Source: Ilex aquifolium (taxonomy: Eukaryota > Streptophyta > Magnoliopsida > Aquifoliales > Aquifoliaceae). Taken from it: a stretch of 64,000 nucleotides of DNA. The position numbers were made by a program, and so were the translations under genes. The stretch covers positions 7,696,244 through 7,760,243 of the forward strand of contig OX637393.1 in assembly GCA_951799425.1 (NCBI GenBank), read 5' to 3'. Shown one piece after another: positions 10,991 to 23,122 of the stretch (the stretch's first letter is position 1; every line of letters starts with the position of its first letter). The notes beneath the pieces were generated by a model. It was not told the DNA's origin. It saw nothing but the letters and a program-made list of their open reading frames with translations, and ran no database searches.

Positions 10991-11772
10991 TGGAGGGACT
11001 CGAGGCGGCTCAGTAGACCCCAAGGCGACACGTGTGCAGGTGTAGCCGTTATGAAGCCATGGAGCCGACTTCGAGGAGTGGAGCCGACTCCGAGTAATGA
11101 GCCAGTGCCGATGATGAGAAGGGGAGCCGACGAATGAGCGTGGTTTCGTGGAGCCGAGTATAAGCTGCTGACACCAGCAATTAATACGATGTGACCCAGC
11201 ATGTATGGAGACGTGAGTGACTTAGACAGAGCATTTAATGAGCCTCTGCACCCTCGAAGACCCAAACTGACAGTCATGAGTGAATGCATTAATGGCTAAA
11301 GACGCCGAGAACAGAAGTAGGGGGGTGCTTACCCCTAGACGCCGACTACTCGGGAGTAGGTGTCAGACGCCGTTCCTAGGCACTTGAGTACTCGACGATA
11401 GCTGGAGTTCCTCGGCGTGGAACCGAGGTCTGTTTCCTTCCCCCGAGCATTGATGACACGGGAATCCAGGTAGAAATCACTCATTGCGCATGGGTAATTG
11501 AGAAGAGCATTAAATGCTGAGATGACCTCTGTGTCAGAGCAATCATCACGAGTTCAGGTATAAATATCTCTCAGAAAAATGAACAAAGGTACGCAAAATC
11601 GATTCAGAACTGATTCAATAGAGCATTTTCCTCCTACTCTTACTGACTTAAGCTTCGGAGGGGATTAGCCGGGCGTGCGCCTGGCTCCCTTTTTCCTAAC
11701 CTTGTGGTTGTTTCAGCGTTCGCCATCAGCTTAGCCGCTATCTCAAGTTGATTGCAGGAATAATCCCGTGCA
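10991..11772 (+). repeat. 5' LTR of the gypsy element
   Basis: 782 bp, TGG...GCA. A TATAAATA box lies at about 11561-11568. Near-identical to 21020-21782. Confidence 0.93.
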
Positions 11773-11774
11773 AT

Positions 11775-11792
11775 TTGGCGCCGTCTGTGGGA
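11775..11792 (+). promoter_or_regulatory. Primer-binding site of the gypsy element
   Basis: TTGGCGCCGTCTGTGGGA begins two bases after the 5' LTR, the TGGCGCC type of site used by Tat/Athila elements. Confidence 0.75.
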
Positions 11793-11824
11793 ACATACAA
11801 CCTTTCCCTTGTAGCGGTTGCGTC

Positions 11825-13369
11825 ATGGTGAACACACGATCCCAAGGAGAGGGGGTAGGCAATCTACGCATAAGAAGCGAGGCTACCCGCCTCCCGGTGG
11901 TTACGGAATTAAACCCGGTGGGTCACTCAGCTGGGGTGGGGCGTTCTTCACAGCGGACATTTCCTATGGATCAGGGTCCAGGGGGGCAAGGCCCCTCAGC
12001 TCGTGACATTGTGGAAATGGTGGAGAAGCATATGGAGAAACGCATCGAGGAGCTTGAAAAAGACAACGCAAAGGTGCAGCGTAGGCTCAGAGAGTTCGAA
12101 CGGTCAGCGACTGCCAGCTGGCGTACCCGAGAGCCAGAGAGTCGAAGTCCCAACCGAGGGGAGCGCATGAGGGAGAGGCCTGACACCCCCGAGAGGAATC
12201 GGCGTGGGCGCTCAGCCGATAGACAAAATCCACGAGATTGGGGGAGGCACGTGCCCGCCGAGGGGTCCAGGGAGCATCGCCACGGTACAAGCCTTTCGTG
12301 GTGGGACCTTTGCCGTGGGATTCCCCGAGATGCCGTGTCTATGGGGTCTCAGGCAAAGTCTACCGCAAGGGGGCCAAGGGAGGCCAGATACCTCCGAGAT
12401 CTCCCTGACGACAGACGTCGAGAACCGCAGCCTAGGGGAGATGACGAACATGTCTCTTCTCCTTTTGTGCGGTCAATCCGGGAGGCCGAAATGCCTAAGA
12501 GGTTCGCTGTCCCCCGATTCAAGGTGTATGATGGGAGGACCAATCTTGAGAGTCACCTTCGGTATTACAAGCAGCTAATGTCAATTTATGACACTGACCA
12601 GGGGGTGTTATGCCGAGTCTTCCCCATGAGTCTGGGAGATACCGCTATGAAATGGTACGAGAGTTTGGCCCCGGAGAGCATCAAGTCTTGGAGGCAAATG
12701 GCCGAGCTCTTCAAGGCGCGGTTCATCACCAGCACTCGGAGGCCGAAAGACATTGGCGCCTTGCTGACACTTCGGCAGAAAAATGGGGAATCCCTCCGAC
12801 AGTATGCAATACGGTACTGGGAGGAGGTTAATGAGGTGGACGCGTGCTCGGAAGCAATGGCCGTAGTGTCTTTTAGGCTGGGGTTGTCCCGGGACACTGG
12901 CCTATACCGGTCTCTTACTAAGAAGGTTCCTGAGGATATGAAGGACCTGATGGCGCGCATAGAAAAGTACGCGCGAGTTGAGGAAGAGACCACTGTTGCT
13001 GAAAACAGGGCCCCGACACCAAGGAAAAGAGAGAGAGAACAGCCATCTCGGAGGAATGCACCCACTTCGCCACCAAACCGCTTGTCCTTCCAAGGGGTGA
13101 ACACTGTTTTTAAGGAGCCAATTTACAGGATGCTGAGAAAGATAATGTACCAACCTTATTTCAGGTGGCCCCCAAAGATGTTAGGCGACCCGGCCACGAA
13201 AGACACGACAGTCAGATGTTCTTACCATAGAGATTTTGGCCACATGACCGAAGACTGCAAAGCGTACAAGTCCTTCCTCGAGCAGTTGGTCCGGGATGGC
13301 CACCTCGGAGAATTCATTGACCAGAGGCCCTGTCGGAGGGCAGCCGAGGAGAGGGCAGAGTCGCCCTGA
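11825..13369 (+). CDS. gag of the gypsy element (fossil)
   Basis: Starts MVNTRSQ, the usual opening of this type of gag. A coiled-coil and Arg-rich stretch is followed by the retrotransposon gag core (RFAVPRFKVYDG ... LESHLRYYKQLM ... AMKWYESLAPESIKSWRQ ... FITSTRRPKDIGALLTLRQ). A zinc-knuckle-like CSYHRDFGHMTEDC lies near the end. Forms the virus-like particle shell in active relatives. Confidence 0.85.
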   Translation: MVNTRSQGEGVGNLRIRSEATRLPVVTELNPVGHSAGVGRSSQRTFPMDQGPGGQGPSARDIVEMVEKHMEKRIEELEKDNAKVQRRLREFERSATASWRTREPESRSPNRGERMRERPDTPERNRRGRSADRQNPRDWGRHVPAEGSREHRHGTSLSWWDLCRGIPRDAVSMGSQAKSTARGPREARYLRDLPDDRRREPQPRGDDEHVSSPFVRSIREAEMPKRFAVPRFKVYDGRTNLESHLRYYKQLMSIYDTDQGVLCRVFPMSLGDTAMKWYESLAPESIKSWRQMAELFKARFITSTRRPKDIGALLTLRQKNGESLRQYAIRYWEEVNEVDACSEAMAVVSFRLGLSRDTGLYRSLTKKVPEDMKDLMARIEKYARVEEETTVAENRAPTPRKREREQPSRRNAPTSPPNRLSFQGVNTVFKEPIYRMLRKIMYQPYFRWPPKMLGDPATKDTTVRCSYHRDFGHMTEDCKAYKSFLEQLVRDGHLGEFIDQRPCRRAAEERAESP

Positions 13370-13462
13370 GAGGTTGTTCCTATAATTAACGTTATACATG
13401 CCTGCACAGTTGAAAGGCCGACGTATAACGTCCTCCGGGCTGAGCGCCAGAGGGTTTCCCAA

Positions 13463-16400
13463 GTGTTGAAGGTTGAAGGCGAGTGGGAAGGGCAATCCTC
13501 CAAGAGGCCCCGGCGGGATCACCAGGTTATCAGCTTCTTGGGCTCCGACTTAGGGGGAGTGGTCCTGCCGCATGATGATGCACTTGTGATCACTTTACGG
13601 ATCGACAAATGTGATGTGAGAAGGATACTGGTAGATTCCAGGAGCTCATCCGAAGTGATGTATGACGACCTCTTCTGAAAGTTGGGTCTGGCACGCGAGG
13701 ACTTGAAGCCCGTCCAGACGCCCCTCATTGGTTTTAACGGTTCGAGTGCTTTCCCACTCGGCAAGATCACTTTGACGGTTCGGGCGGCAATCGTCTCAAT
13801 CCCGGTGGAGTTTTTGGTGATAGAATCTGATTCTCCGTACAATGCCATAATGGGAAGGACGTGGCTGCATGCCATGAGAGCAGTCCACTCCAGCTATCAT
13901 CAGAAAATGAAGTTCCCCACCCCGCGCGACATCATGGAAATCCGAGGTGACTAGTTGACAGTAAAAAATTGTTTCTACGCGGCGATAAAGACAGGACTCG
14001 GTGCCCGGCCGGGAGACCGTGATCCTGAGGAAGTTGTAGCCAAATAGCAATCACAGTTTGGTCGGCTTGGGATAGACGAGCCCGCAGTGGAACCAGCTGA
14101 CCGTTCCACCGAACCGCTGATCAAAATCCTTTTAAGTTCCGATGATGAAGGGAGGTATTTTCTGATAGGGTCCTCTTTGGATGATGCCGAGAGAGCGGAG
14201 ATGGCTTTTTTCCTGCGCCGAAATGCCGATGTCTTCGCCTGGACTCATGCCGAGATGGCAGGGATCAGCCCCGAGGTCATGACCCATCGGCTGCATGCTA
14301 ACCCGAATTTCAAGCCGGTGAAACAGAAGGCGCGCAGGACGGCCCCGCATCACGCAAAATCCGTGGACGAAGAGGTAGATAAATTGCTAGAGGTAGGTAC
14401 CATTCGGGAGGTCCAGTTCCCCGAGTGGCTGTCGAACACGGTGTGCGCCAAAAAGAAGGAAGGCAAGTGGCGGATTTGCGTAGATTTTACCGACTTAAAT
14501 AAGGCGTGTCCCAAGAATGGGTACCCGCTTCCCAAAGTTGATCAGTTGGTGGATGCGACCGCAGGTCACAAATGCATCACTTTCATGGATGCTCGGGCTG
14601 GCTATCACCAAATCGCTTTGGAGGAATCGGATCAAGAGAAGACAGCCTTCATTACGCCCCGAGGAATCTATTGCTACACGGTGATGCCGTTTGGGTTGAA
14701 GAACGCCGGTGCGACCTACCAGCGGTTAATGAACAAGATGTTTAAGCGTCTCCTCGGCGTCACCATGGAGGTGTACATCGATGATATACTGGTGAAGAGT
14801 AAGGAGAGCGCCGATCATCTGACTGATCTCGGCACTACATTCGCCATACTCCGACGCTACGGCTTAAAGCTTAATGCATTGAAGTGTGCGTTCGGGGTGA
14901 GCTCGGGGAAGTTTTTGGGGTACTTGGTGACCCATAGGGGCATTGAGGCCAATCCCGAGCAGATTCAGGCAGTCCAAAACGTCCAGGCACCTAGGACTAT
15001 CAAAGACATCCAGAAGTTGACCGGGATGCTTGCCGCCCTTAACCGGTTTATTTCCAAATCTTCTGATAGGTGCAAGTCATTTTTTGCCAAGCTAAAAGGG
15101 GCGGCAAAGGGGGTCTGGGACGAAGAATGTGGTCGGGCCTTGGAAGGGATTAAAGAATATCTGAAGTGTCCTCCGACCCTGTTCGTCCCAGGGACAGGGG
15201 AAACGCTGTACCTCTACTTGTCTGTCTCGGAGGAAGCTGTCAGTGGTGTTTTGGTAAGGGAGTGTGAAGGGGCACAAAAGCCCGTCTATTTTGTGAGTAA
15301 GACCCTGCTCGACGCCGAGACAAGATACCTGCCGATGGAGAAGTTAGTTCTTGCTCTGGTTGTTTCGGCGAGGAAACTCAGACACTATTTCCAGGCACAT
15401 ACTATAGAGGTATTGACTGATCGCCCTCTCAGGCCCATCCTTCAGAAAGTCGACATATCGGGTAGAGTCGCCAAGTGGGCTGTGGAGCTTGGGGAATTCG
15501 AAATAAGGTACAAGCCTCGTACTTCAATTAAGAGCCAGGTCCTTGCTGATTTCATTGCCGAGTTCTCTGCGCCCAAGCCCCCGCCGGAGATTGCCGCTTT
15601 TGATGTTGACTGGAGCCTTCATGTTGACGGGTCCTCGAACGCAAGGGGGGCAGGAGTAGGGGTAGTACTGGCCAGTTCAGAAGGATTCATAATAGAACGA
15701 GCTATCAGATTGAGATTTAAAGCCTCTAATAACGAAGCCGAGTATGAGACACTATTGGCAGGGAACGATATTGCCTACTCGGTTGGAGTCAGAAACCTGC
15801 ATGTCTTCTGTGACTCCCAACTAGTGGTGAATCAGATCAATGGTGACTTTGAAGTCCGGGACGCCAGGATGAAAGCGTACTGCCAGAAGGCGAAATCGAA
15901 GATAGAGAAATTGGGGAAAGTGGAAATTTCCCAGGTTCCAAGAGACCAGAACACCCACGCCGACGCCTTAACCTGCCTGGCCTCGGCGTTGGCTTCGGAG
16001 GTAACCCGGCGTATCATTGTTGATAATCGGGAAAAGCCAAGCATAGAAGAGACAGATTCCCAGCGAGTGTTGCCTGTGGAAGCACAGTGAACTCTTGGCT
16101 GGATGGAACCCATTGTTGCCTATCTGACGGAAGGCGTGCTCCCCGAGGATGCCAAAGAAGCCAGAAAGATCAGACTCAAGGCTCCTAGATTCTGGATATC
16201 TGCCGACCGGCAGTTGTATAGGAAATCTTTCTCCGGTCCCCATCTGCTTTGTGTCCCCGAGGACAAGGTGGAACCTCTGCTCTACGAGATCCATGAGGGC
16301 GTATGTGGAAGTCACACGGGAGGCAGATCCCTTGCGCACCGAGCAATGACACAAGGGTATTGGTGGCCCTATATGCAGAAAGATGCGAAGAGTTATGTGA

Positions 16401-17330
16401 GAAAATGCGACAAATGTCAGAAATTTGCTCCTATGATCCGACAGCCGGCAGGAGATCTGAATTTGCTGACCAGTCCTTGGCCGTTCTCTCAGTGGGGAGT
16501 GGATATCGTGGGTCCGCTCCCAAAGGCTCCCTTAGGCAAGAGGTTCTTATTGGTAGCCACCGATTACTTTACTAAGTTGATTGAAGCCGAGCCCCTGAGC
16601 CGCATCCGAGACGCCGAGACAAAGAAATTCGTGTGGCAGAACATAATCACTCGGTTTGGGATTCCTAGGGCTATTATCTTGGACAATGGCACCCAATTCA
16701 ACAGTGGCCCTTTCAGAGAGTTTTGCTCGGGGTTCGGAATACATAACTATTATTCCACGCCGGCCTACCCCTAGAGTAATGGGCAAACAGAGGTTTCTAA
16801 CAAGACTGTATTGACAGGAATCAAGAAAAGGCTTGAGAAGGCAAAGGGAAAGTGGACTGAGGAACTACTCAACGTACTATGGGCCTACAGAAATACGCCG
16901 AGGACTTCAACGGGGGAAACGCCATTCGCCTTGACATATGGGGTGGAGGCTGTCATCCCGCTGGAAGTTGGGCTCCCGACCATCAGAAGTCAAGCGTTCG
17001 ATTTGGGGAATAATGACCAGATGCTTGCCAAAGATCTTGACTTAGCCGAGGAAAGGAGAGAACTGGCATCCATCAAGTTAGCCAAGTACCAAGGAGAACT
17101 ATCAAGACAACATCATAAGAAGATCTGAACGAGAGATTTCGAAGTGGGGGACTTGGTGCTTAGAAAGATAGTAGGCGCTGCTCGGGAACCCACCGAAGGG
17201 AAGCTCGGGCCTAACTGGGAGGGCCCCTATAAAGTGGTTGCAGTGGGGGGCACCGGGGCATATAGGCTACAGAATATGGATGGCAATGATGTAATCCGAC
17301 CTTGAAATGTGTCTAACCTAAGAAAATATT
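13463..17330 (+). pseudogene. pol region of the gypsy element (broken)
   Basis: Order of domains: aspartic protease region (about 13560-13900), reverse transcriptase (about 14400-14960, with FMDARAGYHQI and YIDDILVK), RNase H (about 15180-16000, with VDGSSNARGAGVG), then integrase (about 16100-17300, with the HHCC zinc region, WGVDIVGPLP and DNGTQFNSG). Reading is spread over more than one block and is interrupted several times. Confidence 0.9.
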
Positions 17331-17378
17331 TTTGTTAATACAAGTTGGGTATCCTGTCAATTCGTTAATACAAATATA

Positions 17379-17960
17379 ACACGAGACGAGCTCTCGGTCG
17401 TTAGGGGCATGGTCCCGAGGGGTATAAGACCTCACCCTTGAGGCAACGCTCTCAAATACAACACGAGACGAGCTCTCGGTCGTTAGGGGCATGGTCCCGA
17501 GGGGTATAAGACCTCACCCTTGAGGCAACGCTCTCAAATACAACACGAGACGAACTCTCGGTCGTTAGGGGCATGGTCCCGAGGGGTATAAGACCTCACC
17601 CTTGAGGCAACGCTCTCAAATACAACACGAGACGAGCTCTCGGTCGTTAGGGGCATGGTCCCGAGGGGTATAAGACCTCACCCTTGAGTCAACGCTCTCA
17701 AATACAACGAGACGAGCTCTCGGTCGTTAGGGGCATGGTCCCGACGGGTATAAGACATCACCCTTGAGGCAACGCTCTCAAATACAACACGAGACGAGCT
17801 ATCGGTCGTTAGGGGCATGGTCTCGAGGGGTATAAGACCTCACCCTTGAGGCAACACTCTCAAACACCACGAGACGAGTTCTCGGTCGTTAGGGGCATGG
17901 TCCCGAGGGGTATAAGACTTCACCCTTGAGGCAACGCTATCAAATACGAGACGAGCTCTC
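17379..17960. repeat. 82-bp tandem array, about seven units
   Basis: Units begin ACACGAGACGAGCTCTCGG and end CCTTGAGGCAACGCTCTCAA; the period is 82 bp (starts at 17379, 17461, 17543 and on). Copies are almost identical, with shorter or changed units towards the end. It lies between integrase and the antisense block, where Tat-type elements commonly carry arrays. Confidence 0.95.
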
Positions 17961-18443
17961 AGTCCACCGTCCTGGCCCCGAATAGAGGTTGGCGGCAGCG
18001 TAACAATTAGCAGTTAAAGGGTTTGCTCGACTAATGGTTTCGGCGTAAAGCCTTACTGCCTCAGTTTTCCCTTTCATGCTACTCTTGGAGGCCGTTACTG
18101 ACTAGTAACTTCACTTCCGCTTCCTAGAAATAAGGTGATATGGTCCTTGAGCGGTAAGGAGTGTGGATCTCGACCCCTAGGGGTGAAAGACCGAGGCGGG
18201 CATGTCTTTCCAGAGATCAAATGACTCGGGGACAGTCGGTAAGAGAAAAAGAAGACGAAGGAACGCGTATAAAGAAGAAGTGACGGCGTAGAGGTAAATT
18301 ACATTCACAGTTCAAACACATACGAAATGAAAGATTTCATTAAGTGATGAATAGTTCCATTACAAATCAAAACGGGGCTTTGCATCCCCTATGGCCTAAA
18401 AAAAAAGAGAAAAACGAAAGAAAAGGAGAGCTCGCCGCAGGGT

Positions 18444-20673
18444 TCACCTCGCCTCATGCGCAGTGAGCTCTTCGACGGGCGAGGCAGGAAGATTAGGGTC
18501 TTGACCGCCGATGATAGGGGAAAGGCCATCAGAACCATCACTTATAGTAATGGCTGCACTGTTTCCCTCGACCGCATCACCCCCCTCGGCGTCTGGCTGC
18601 CCTTCCGGAAGTAGCTCGGCTTCATTCCCAGCAAGAGAACTGTGTCTCTGGAAAAGTTCATTAGCTGGGTCCACCATGGCGGCGTGCAAGGCATCTACCC
18701 ATCCGCGCCGATAAGCGATGATCTTGGCCTCTTCGAAAGCGGGGACCATCTGCTCTTGGGTCTCCAAGTACACCCTTTCACATTCCCTTTGGAGCCTTTG
18801 CGGCTCCCCTGCCTTTTCCGCCGTCAAAGAATCCACTTGGGTGGTAAGCTGCCCGACAAGGCCCTCGGAGTCCAAAACTTTGTCCTCAGCGGCTGCGATT
18901 TTCAGCTCGTACTCCTCTACCTTCTTCATTGCCGCAGCCTCACTCGCTTTTAGCTTCTGTAATTCGGCGTCCAGGGAGTCGCATTGGCAGATGAGATTGG
19001 TAATGTGATTCTTCTGGTCGGCGAGGACTGCCTCAACGCCTTTGATGTGTGCATCCTGGGAGTCGATCGTCTTTTTTGGCACCCCTCGCCGCCTGTTTGT
19101 ATTCCCAGAAGCGCTCGGTGATGACCCCCAGCCTTTGGGAAGCCTGGAAAGTGCCAGGGGTGCAAGTCAAGAGACTACCGAGTGTATTGAGCAAAGTTAA
19201 AGTAGTTAAAGCAAAATACTTACCACCAAGTTACTTTGAACGACGCTTAAAAGGAGGGCGTTGTCGGTTTGTTCATGAAGGACCCCCATGTCTGCCGAGA
19301 ATTGGAGGGTTGCCGCCACGGCAAAGGCCACCTCCTGGTCCTGCATGATGGAGTCTGATTCCAGAACGACTCGGCCTCTCCTGGTTTCAGCTTGAGCTAC
19401 CCACTCGGCGGAAGTGGACGCTCCGGGGGTGGAGGTGGTTGCGCCCGGGGCGTCGTAGCGAAGTTTCTGTCGACGCTCTTCAGTTTGTCGGCGTTCTTTG
19501 GGTCCCTCAGGATCCCGACCCCTCCTACCCGTTTGTTGACCGCCGGTAGGAAGGACTTGGCGAATTACTTGTTGTTCAGTCGGCGAAACAGTTGTGTCCC
19601 CTGATCGCCGGGGACGCGGGGGAGGTGGAGGCGCATCCCGTTGAGGCACAGTTGGTGAGGGGATGGTCGGTGCTGCGCTCGGGGCTTCTCCCTGTCCCGA
19701 GATCCTGGCTCTTCGCCGAGAAGCCACAGCTTCCATGGCAGCAGCAGAGATTGGCGGAACGGTAAACATGTCTTTGGCTGGGGAAGGAGGTGCGAGAAGA
19801 GAAGGGGTTCGCTCGACGTCTTCTTCTGATGAAGAGAAATCCTCCCAGCGTTTAGGATCGAAAAGAGGAGGGATCTGGGAGAATCGGCCGTAGGATGGGT
19901 GATAGCCAAGGAGCACGTGTGCCGCTCGGGAGTATTCGTTGGCAGGCTCGGAGGACCACACCTTTAGCAGATCGGCGAATCTGACTTGGGACCTGTGGGG
20001 CTGGGCTGCGTCATGCCGGTATCCTTCTGCAAAAATGAAACACGGTCAGAAGTGAAGATAATCATCAGCCGAGCATGCATTAATCAGTGCAAAACACACC
20101 TTCATTCCTCGGCACTTTGGGGCAGTACAATCCGTCATACTCGGGTCCTGTGCCGCTCTCCCAGCTTCCGCCGAGCATGATCAGATCATCAAAATACCCC
20201 TTGTCCGAGTCCGGCATGTGTGTGACTAGGTACATGGAGGTGTCCCGGGCTTTGAGATAGTACCTTCCCCCGCTGACTAGTCTTAGGTCATAGCAGAACA
20301 GGATTTCGTCTACTCCTAAGTTAACCCCGAGCCGAGCGTTCAGGGCGATTACACCCATAACTATCCTAAAGAAATTTACCCCGCACTGAAGTGGAAACAA
20401 CCGGAGCTGCATCAACACCTTCAGTACGAGGGGAGGCAAGGGGAAGGTTAAACCACCTTCCATGATGGCCTTGGTGTAAAAGGGCATCATCTCTACGCAC
20501 CCACGTTCCCTGCTATGTCGTGAGGGGTAGAACGGGAAGGTCAGGAGGCTCTTTGAGATCTGGTATCTGGCCCTGAAGGCACCTATGTTGTCCTCATTAA
20601 CTACGGTTTTCTTCAACCTACGGGTTGTGGATGAAGAAGGGTTCCTAGCTTGGCTACTGCGGTTTCTAGCCAT
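18444..20673 (-). pseudogene. Antisense gene block of the gypsy element (aORF type)
   Basis: Three long minus-strand readings follow each other (20080-20673, 19206-19961, 18444-19082), separated by short gaps that could be introns, as the family is known to use. The first opens MARNRSSQARN and carries a conserved-looking FPFYPSRHSRERG ... FPLPPLVLKVLMQLRL ... LQCGVNFFRIVMGVIALN part, like the plant gypsy-linked domain catalogued as putative transposase 28. The middle part is Pro/Arg-rich and the last is a Glu/Lys coiled coil. The role of this antisense protein is not known. Whether it is intact cannot be told. Confidence 0.7.
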
Positions 20674-21019
20674 GGATGGAGATGCTGGAAAGGGTGGAAG
20701 AAGAAGAAGAAAGGAAGAGTAGAGAGTACTTACAGGGTTTTCTTCAGAGGAGTTCTCGGGGGGAGAATGAGGAGTGCTTGGCGGCTAGATGCTTGAAGGA
20801 AATTCGAAGTTGTAAAGTTCTCAAATGGCCGAAACTTCCCCTATTTATAGGCAGATGAGAGAGCGGGAATCGAGAAGACACTCATCATTAGGGTATTTGA
20901 AAAGGGCGGCTCGAAACGTGCAAGTAACCGCCCCTCTTTAATAGACGTGACAGGTAAGCCCCCTCTCTCCTTGCGCCACCTGTCCCACGCCGCAAAAAGA
21001 GTGGGGGCTGGGCGGTAGT

Positions 21020-21782
21020 TGGAGGGACTCGAGGCGGCTCAGCAGACCCCAAGACGACACATGTACAGGTGTAGCCGTTATGAAGCCATGGAGCCGACTC
21101 CGAGTAATGAGCCAGTGCCGATGATGAGAAGGGGAGCCGACGAATGAGCGTGGTTTCGTGGAGCCGAGTATAAGCTGCTGACACCAGCAATTAATACGAT
21201 GTGACCCAGCATTTATGGAGACGTGAGTGATTTAGACAGAGCATTTAATGAGCCTCTGCACCCTCGAAGACCCAAACTGACAGTCATGAGTGAATGCATT
21301 AATGACTAAAGACGCCAAGAACAGAAGTAAGGGGGTGCTTACCCCTAGACGCCGACTACTCGGGAGTAGGTGTCAGACGCCGTTCCTAGGCACTTGAGTA
21401 CTCGGCGATAGCTGGAGTTCCTCGACGTGGAACTGAGGTCTGTTTCCTTCCCCCGAGCATTGATGACACGGGAATCCAGGTAGGAATCACTCATTGCGCA
21501 TGGGTAATTGAGAAGAGCATTAAATGCTGAGATGACCTCTGTGTCAGAGCAATCATCACGAGTTCAGGTATAAATATCTCTCAGAAAAATGAACAAAGGT
21601 ACGCAAAATCGATTCAGAACTGATTCAATAGAGCTTTTTCCTCCCACTCTTACTGACTTAAGCTTCGGAGGGGATTAGCCGGGCGTGCGCCTGACTCCTT
21701 TTTTCCTAACCTTGTGGTTGTTTCAGCGTTCGCCATCAGCTTAGCCGCTATCTCAAGTTGATTGCAGGAATAATCCCGTGCA
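21020..21782 (+). repeat. 3' LTR of the gypsy element
   Basis: 763 bp, preceded by a purine-rich tract (GAGTGGGGGCTGGGCGG) that serves as polypurine tract. Followed by the AACGT duplication. Confidence 0.93.
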
Positions 21783-21787
21783 AACGT

Positions 21788-22483
21788 CTATGTTTTTCAA
21801 ACCTCAAAGGGACATTACAAGACAGATGTTGAGCTACATTGGAAAAACTTATTTTTAAGATTCCTCTATAGTCACAAGACTTTTATATCTTCGATTGCTA
21901 TGGTTTTATGGTATGCTGACTTTTTCTGGGTTTCCCTCTTTCACATATTATGGTTGAACTTCGGTACCCTCATTATGCCTCAAAACCTTTTCAAAAAAAA
22001 AAAAAAAAAAAAATCATGTCTCAATAGAGTCAAGCCTGAATCACAAACAATTGTAGGGAGCACTAATGTCCGATTCCCATTTTGCAAATAGGTTTGACCT
22101 GATGAAGTATATTTTAATGTGTAAGTGGATGCAAAAGCTGAAGTACACGGATATACCATAAATATTATGTTATTAAAAAAATAACCCAAGTGAGTCATCC
22201 TGCATTTCCAGAGATGCACACGCTGCAAACACTAATGTTGCTCAATGTTATTCTCATTTTTCATAAATGTTGCTTAATGTATTTAGTTGACATATTGCAA
22301 AAATACATTGTCTATACAAGATATTGGTTGGTCGTTTGACTTTTACCAGAAATTTCATTTGGTTGATTTCTTTATTTGGTATTATTTTCCTTTTGAAACT
22401 AATTGGTCACTGTGATCTTCTACTGTGGGATACTATTATTCAAAATGAGGAAGTTCTAACTCGAACATTCGAAATTCGACTAA
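21788..22483. other. Helitron A interior, nothing recognised
   Basis: Joins to 10985 once the gypsy element is removed. A weak exon-like reading spans this junction but matched nothing I know. A poly-A run is at about 21994-22013. Confidence 0.4.
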
Positions 22484-22491
22484 GGTGTAGG

Positions 22492-23122
22492 CAGGGGCGG
22501 AGCCAGGATTTTGCCTCAATGGGGGCAACCTAAAATTTTAAATTTCAAAGTATAATTGTAACATTGTTTTTATCAAAATATGTATTTTTTATAAACTGTT
22601 TATAAGCATAGTTATATCAAAAGAATGTCATTTAGAGGCACAACTCATGTATATACTTAGGTCCCAAAATACTCTATACTTTAAGAAAATTTCAAAATAC
22701 TTAGGTCTGGATGAAGAAGACGAATGCTTACAGGAAAAAAAAAAAAAAAGGCGTGAAAAGGAGCTACCAAAAGTTAGTTTTTAAGGGTTGAAAATTATAT
22801 TAATATACCCTATAGTTTAAGAAAATTTCAGTGGGGCAAGTTTAAGAAATTCTTGAAATTTTTAAAATTACACCTAGGTCCCAAATTTTTTTAAAATTTC
22901 AGTGGGGGCAGCTGCTAGATGTGAAAAATGAGGAGGAGCTGCCAAAAATTAGCTTTTAAGGGTTGAAAATTATATTAATATACCCTATACTTTAAGAAAA
23001 TTTCAGTGGAGACAAGTTTAAGAAATTCTTGAAATTTTTAAAATTACACTTAGATCCCAAAAATTTTAAAAATTTCAGTGGGGGCAGTTGCCCCCACTGC
23101 TCCCATACTAAATCCGCCACTG
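22492..23122. mobile_element. Non-autonomous hAT-type element with exact target duplication
   Basis: Ends CAGGGGCGGAGCCAGG and AAATCCGCCACTG, the classic plant hAT inverted ends. Exact 8-bp duplication GGTGTAGG (22484-22491 and 23123-23130). Inside, a block of about 180 bp (GGTTGAAAATTATATTAATA ... AATTTCAGTGG) occurs twice in tandem (about 22765-22910 and 22945-23090). No transposase reading. Confidence 0.9.

Larger units (their letters stand above)
10991..21782 (+). mobile_element. Ty3/gypsy LTR retrotransposon, Tat type, full-length structure but broken coding
   Basis: Two LTRs (10991-11772 and 21020-21782) start TGG and end GCA, with a 5-bp target duplication AACGT (10986-10990 and 21783-21787). 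Inside are a primer-binding site, gag, pol with protease, reverse transcriptase, RNase H and integrase, an 82-bp tandem array, and a minus-strand gene block before the 3' LTR. The extra antisense block and the region between integrase and 3' LTR are typical of the plant Tat lineage (Retand/Grande relatives). LTRs differ by roughly 2-3 per cent by eye plus one small length difference, so the insertion is young, of the order of a million years. The coding region has several interruptions (very roughly five to eight), so it looks dead. It lies in Helitron A and is clearly richer in GC than its surroundings. Confidence 0.93.

Noticed and set aside
17379-17960. Regular direct repeats that might suggest a CRISPR array
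   Set aside because: The units abut without unique spacers, the period is 82 bp and the array sits inside a plant retrotransposon.
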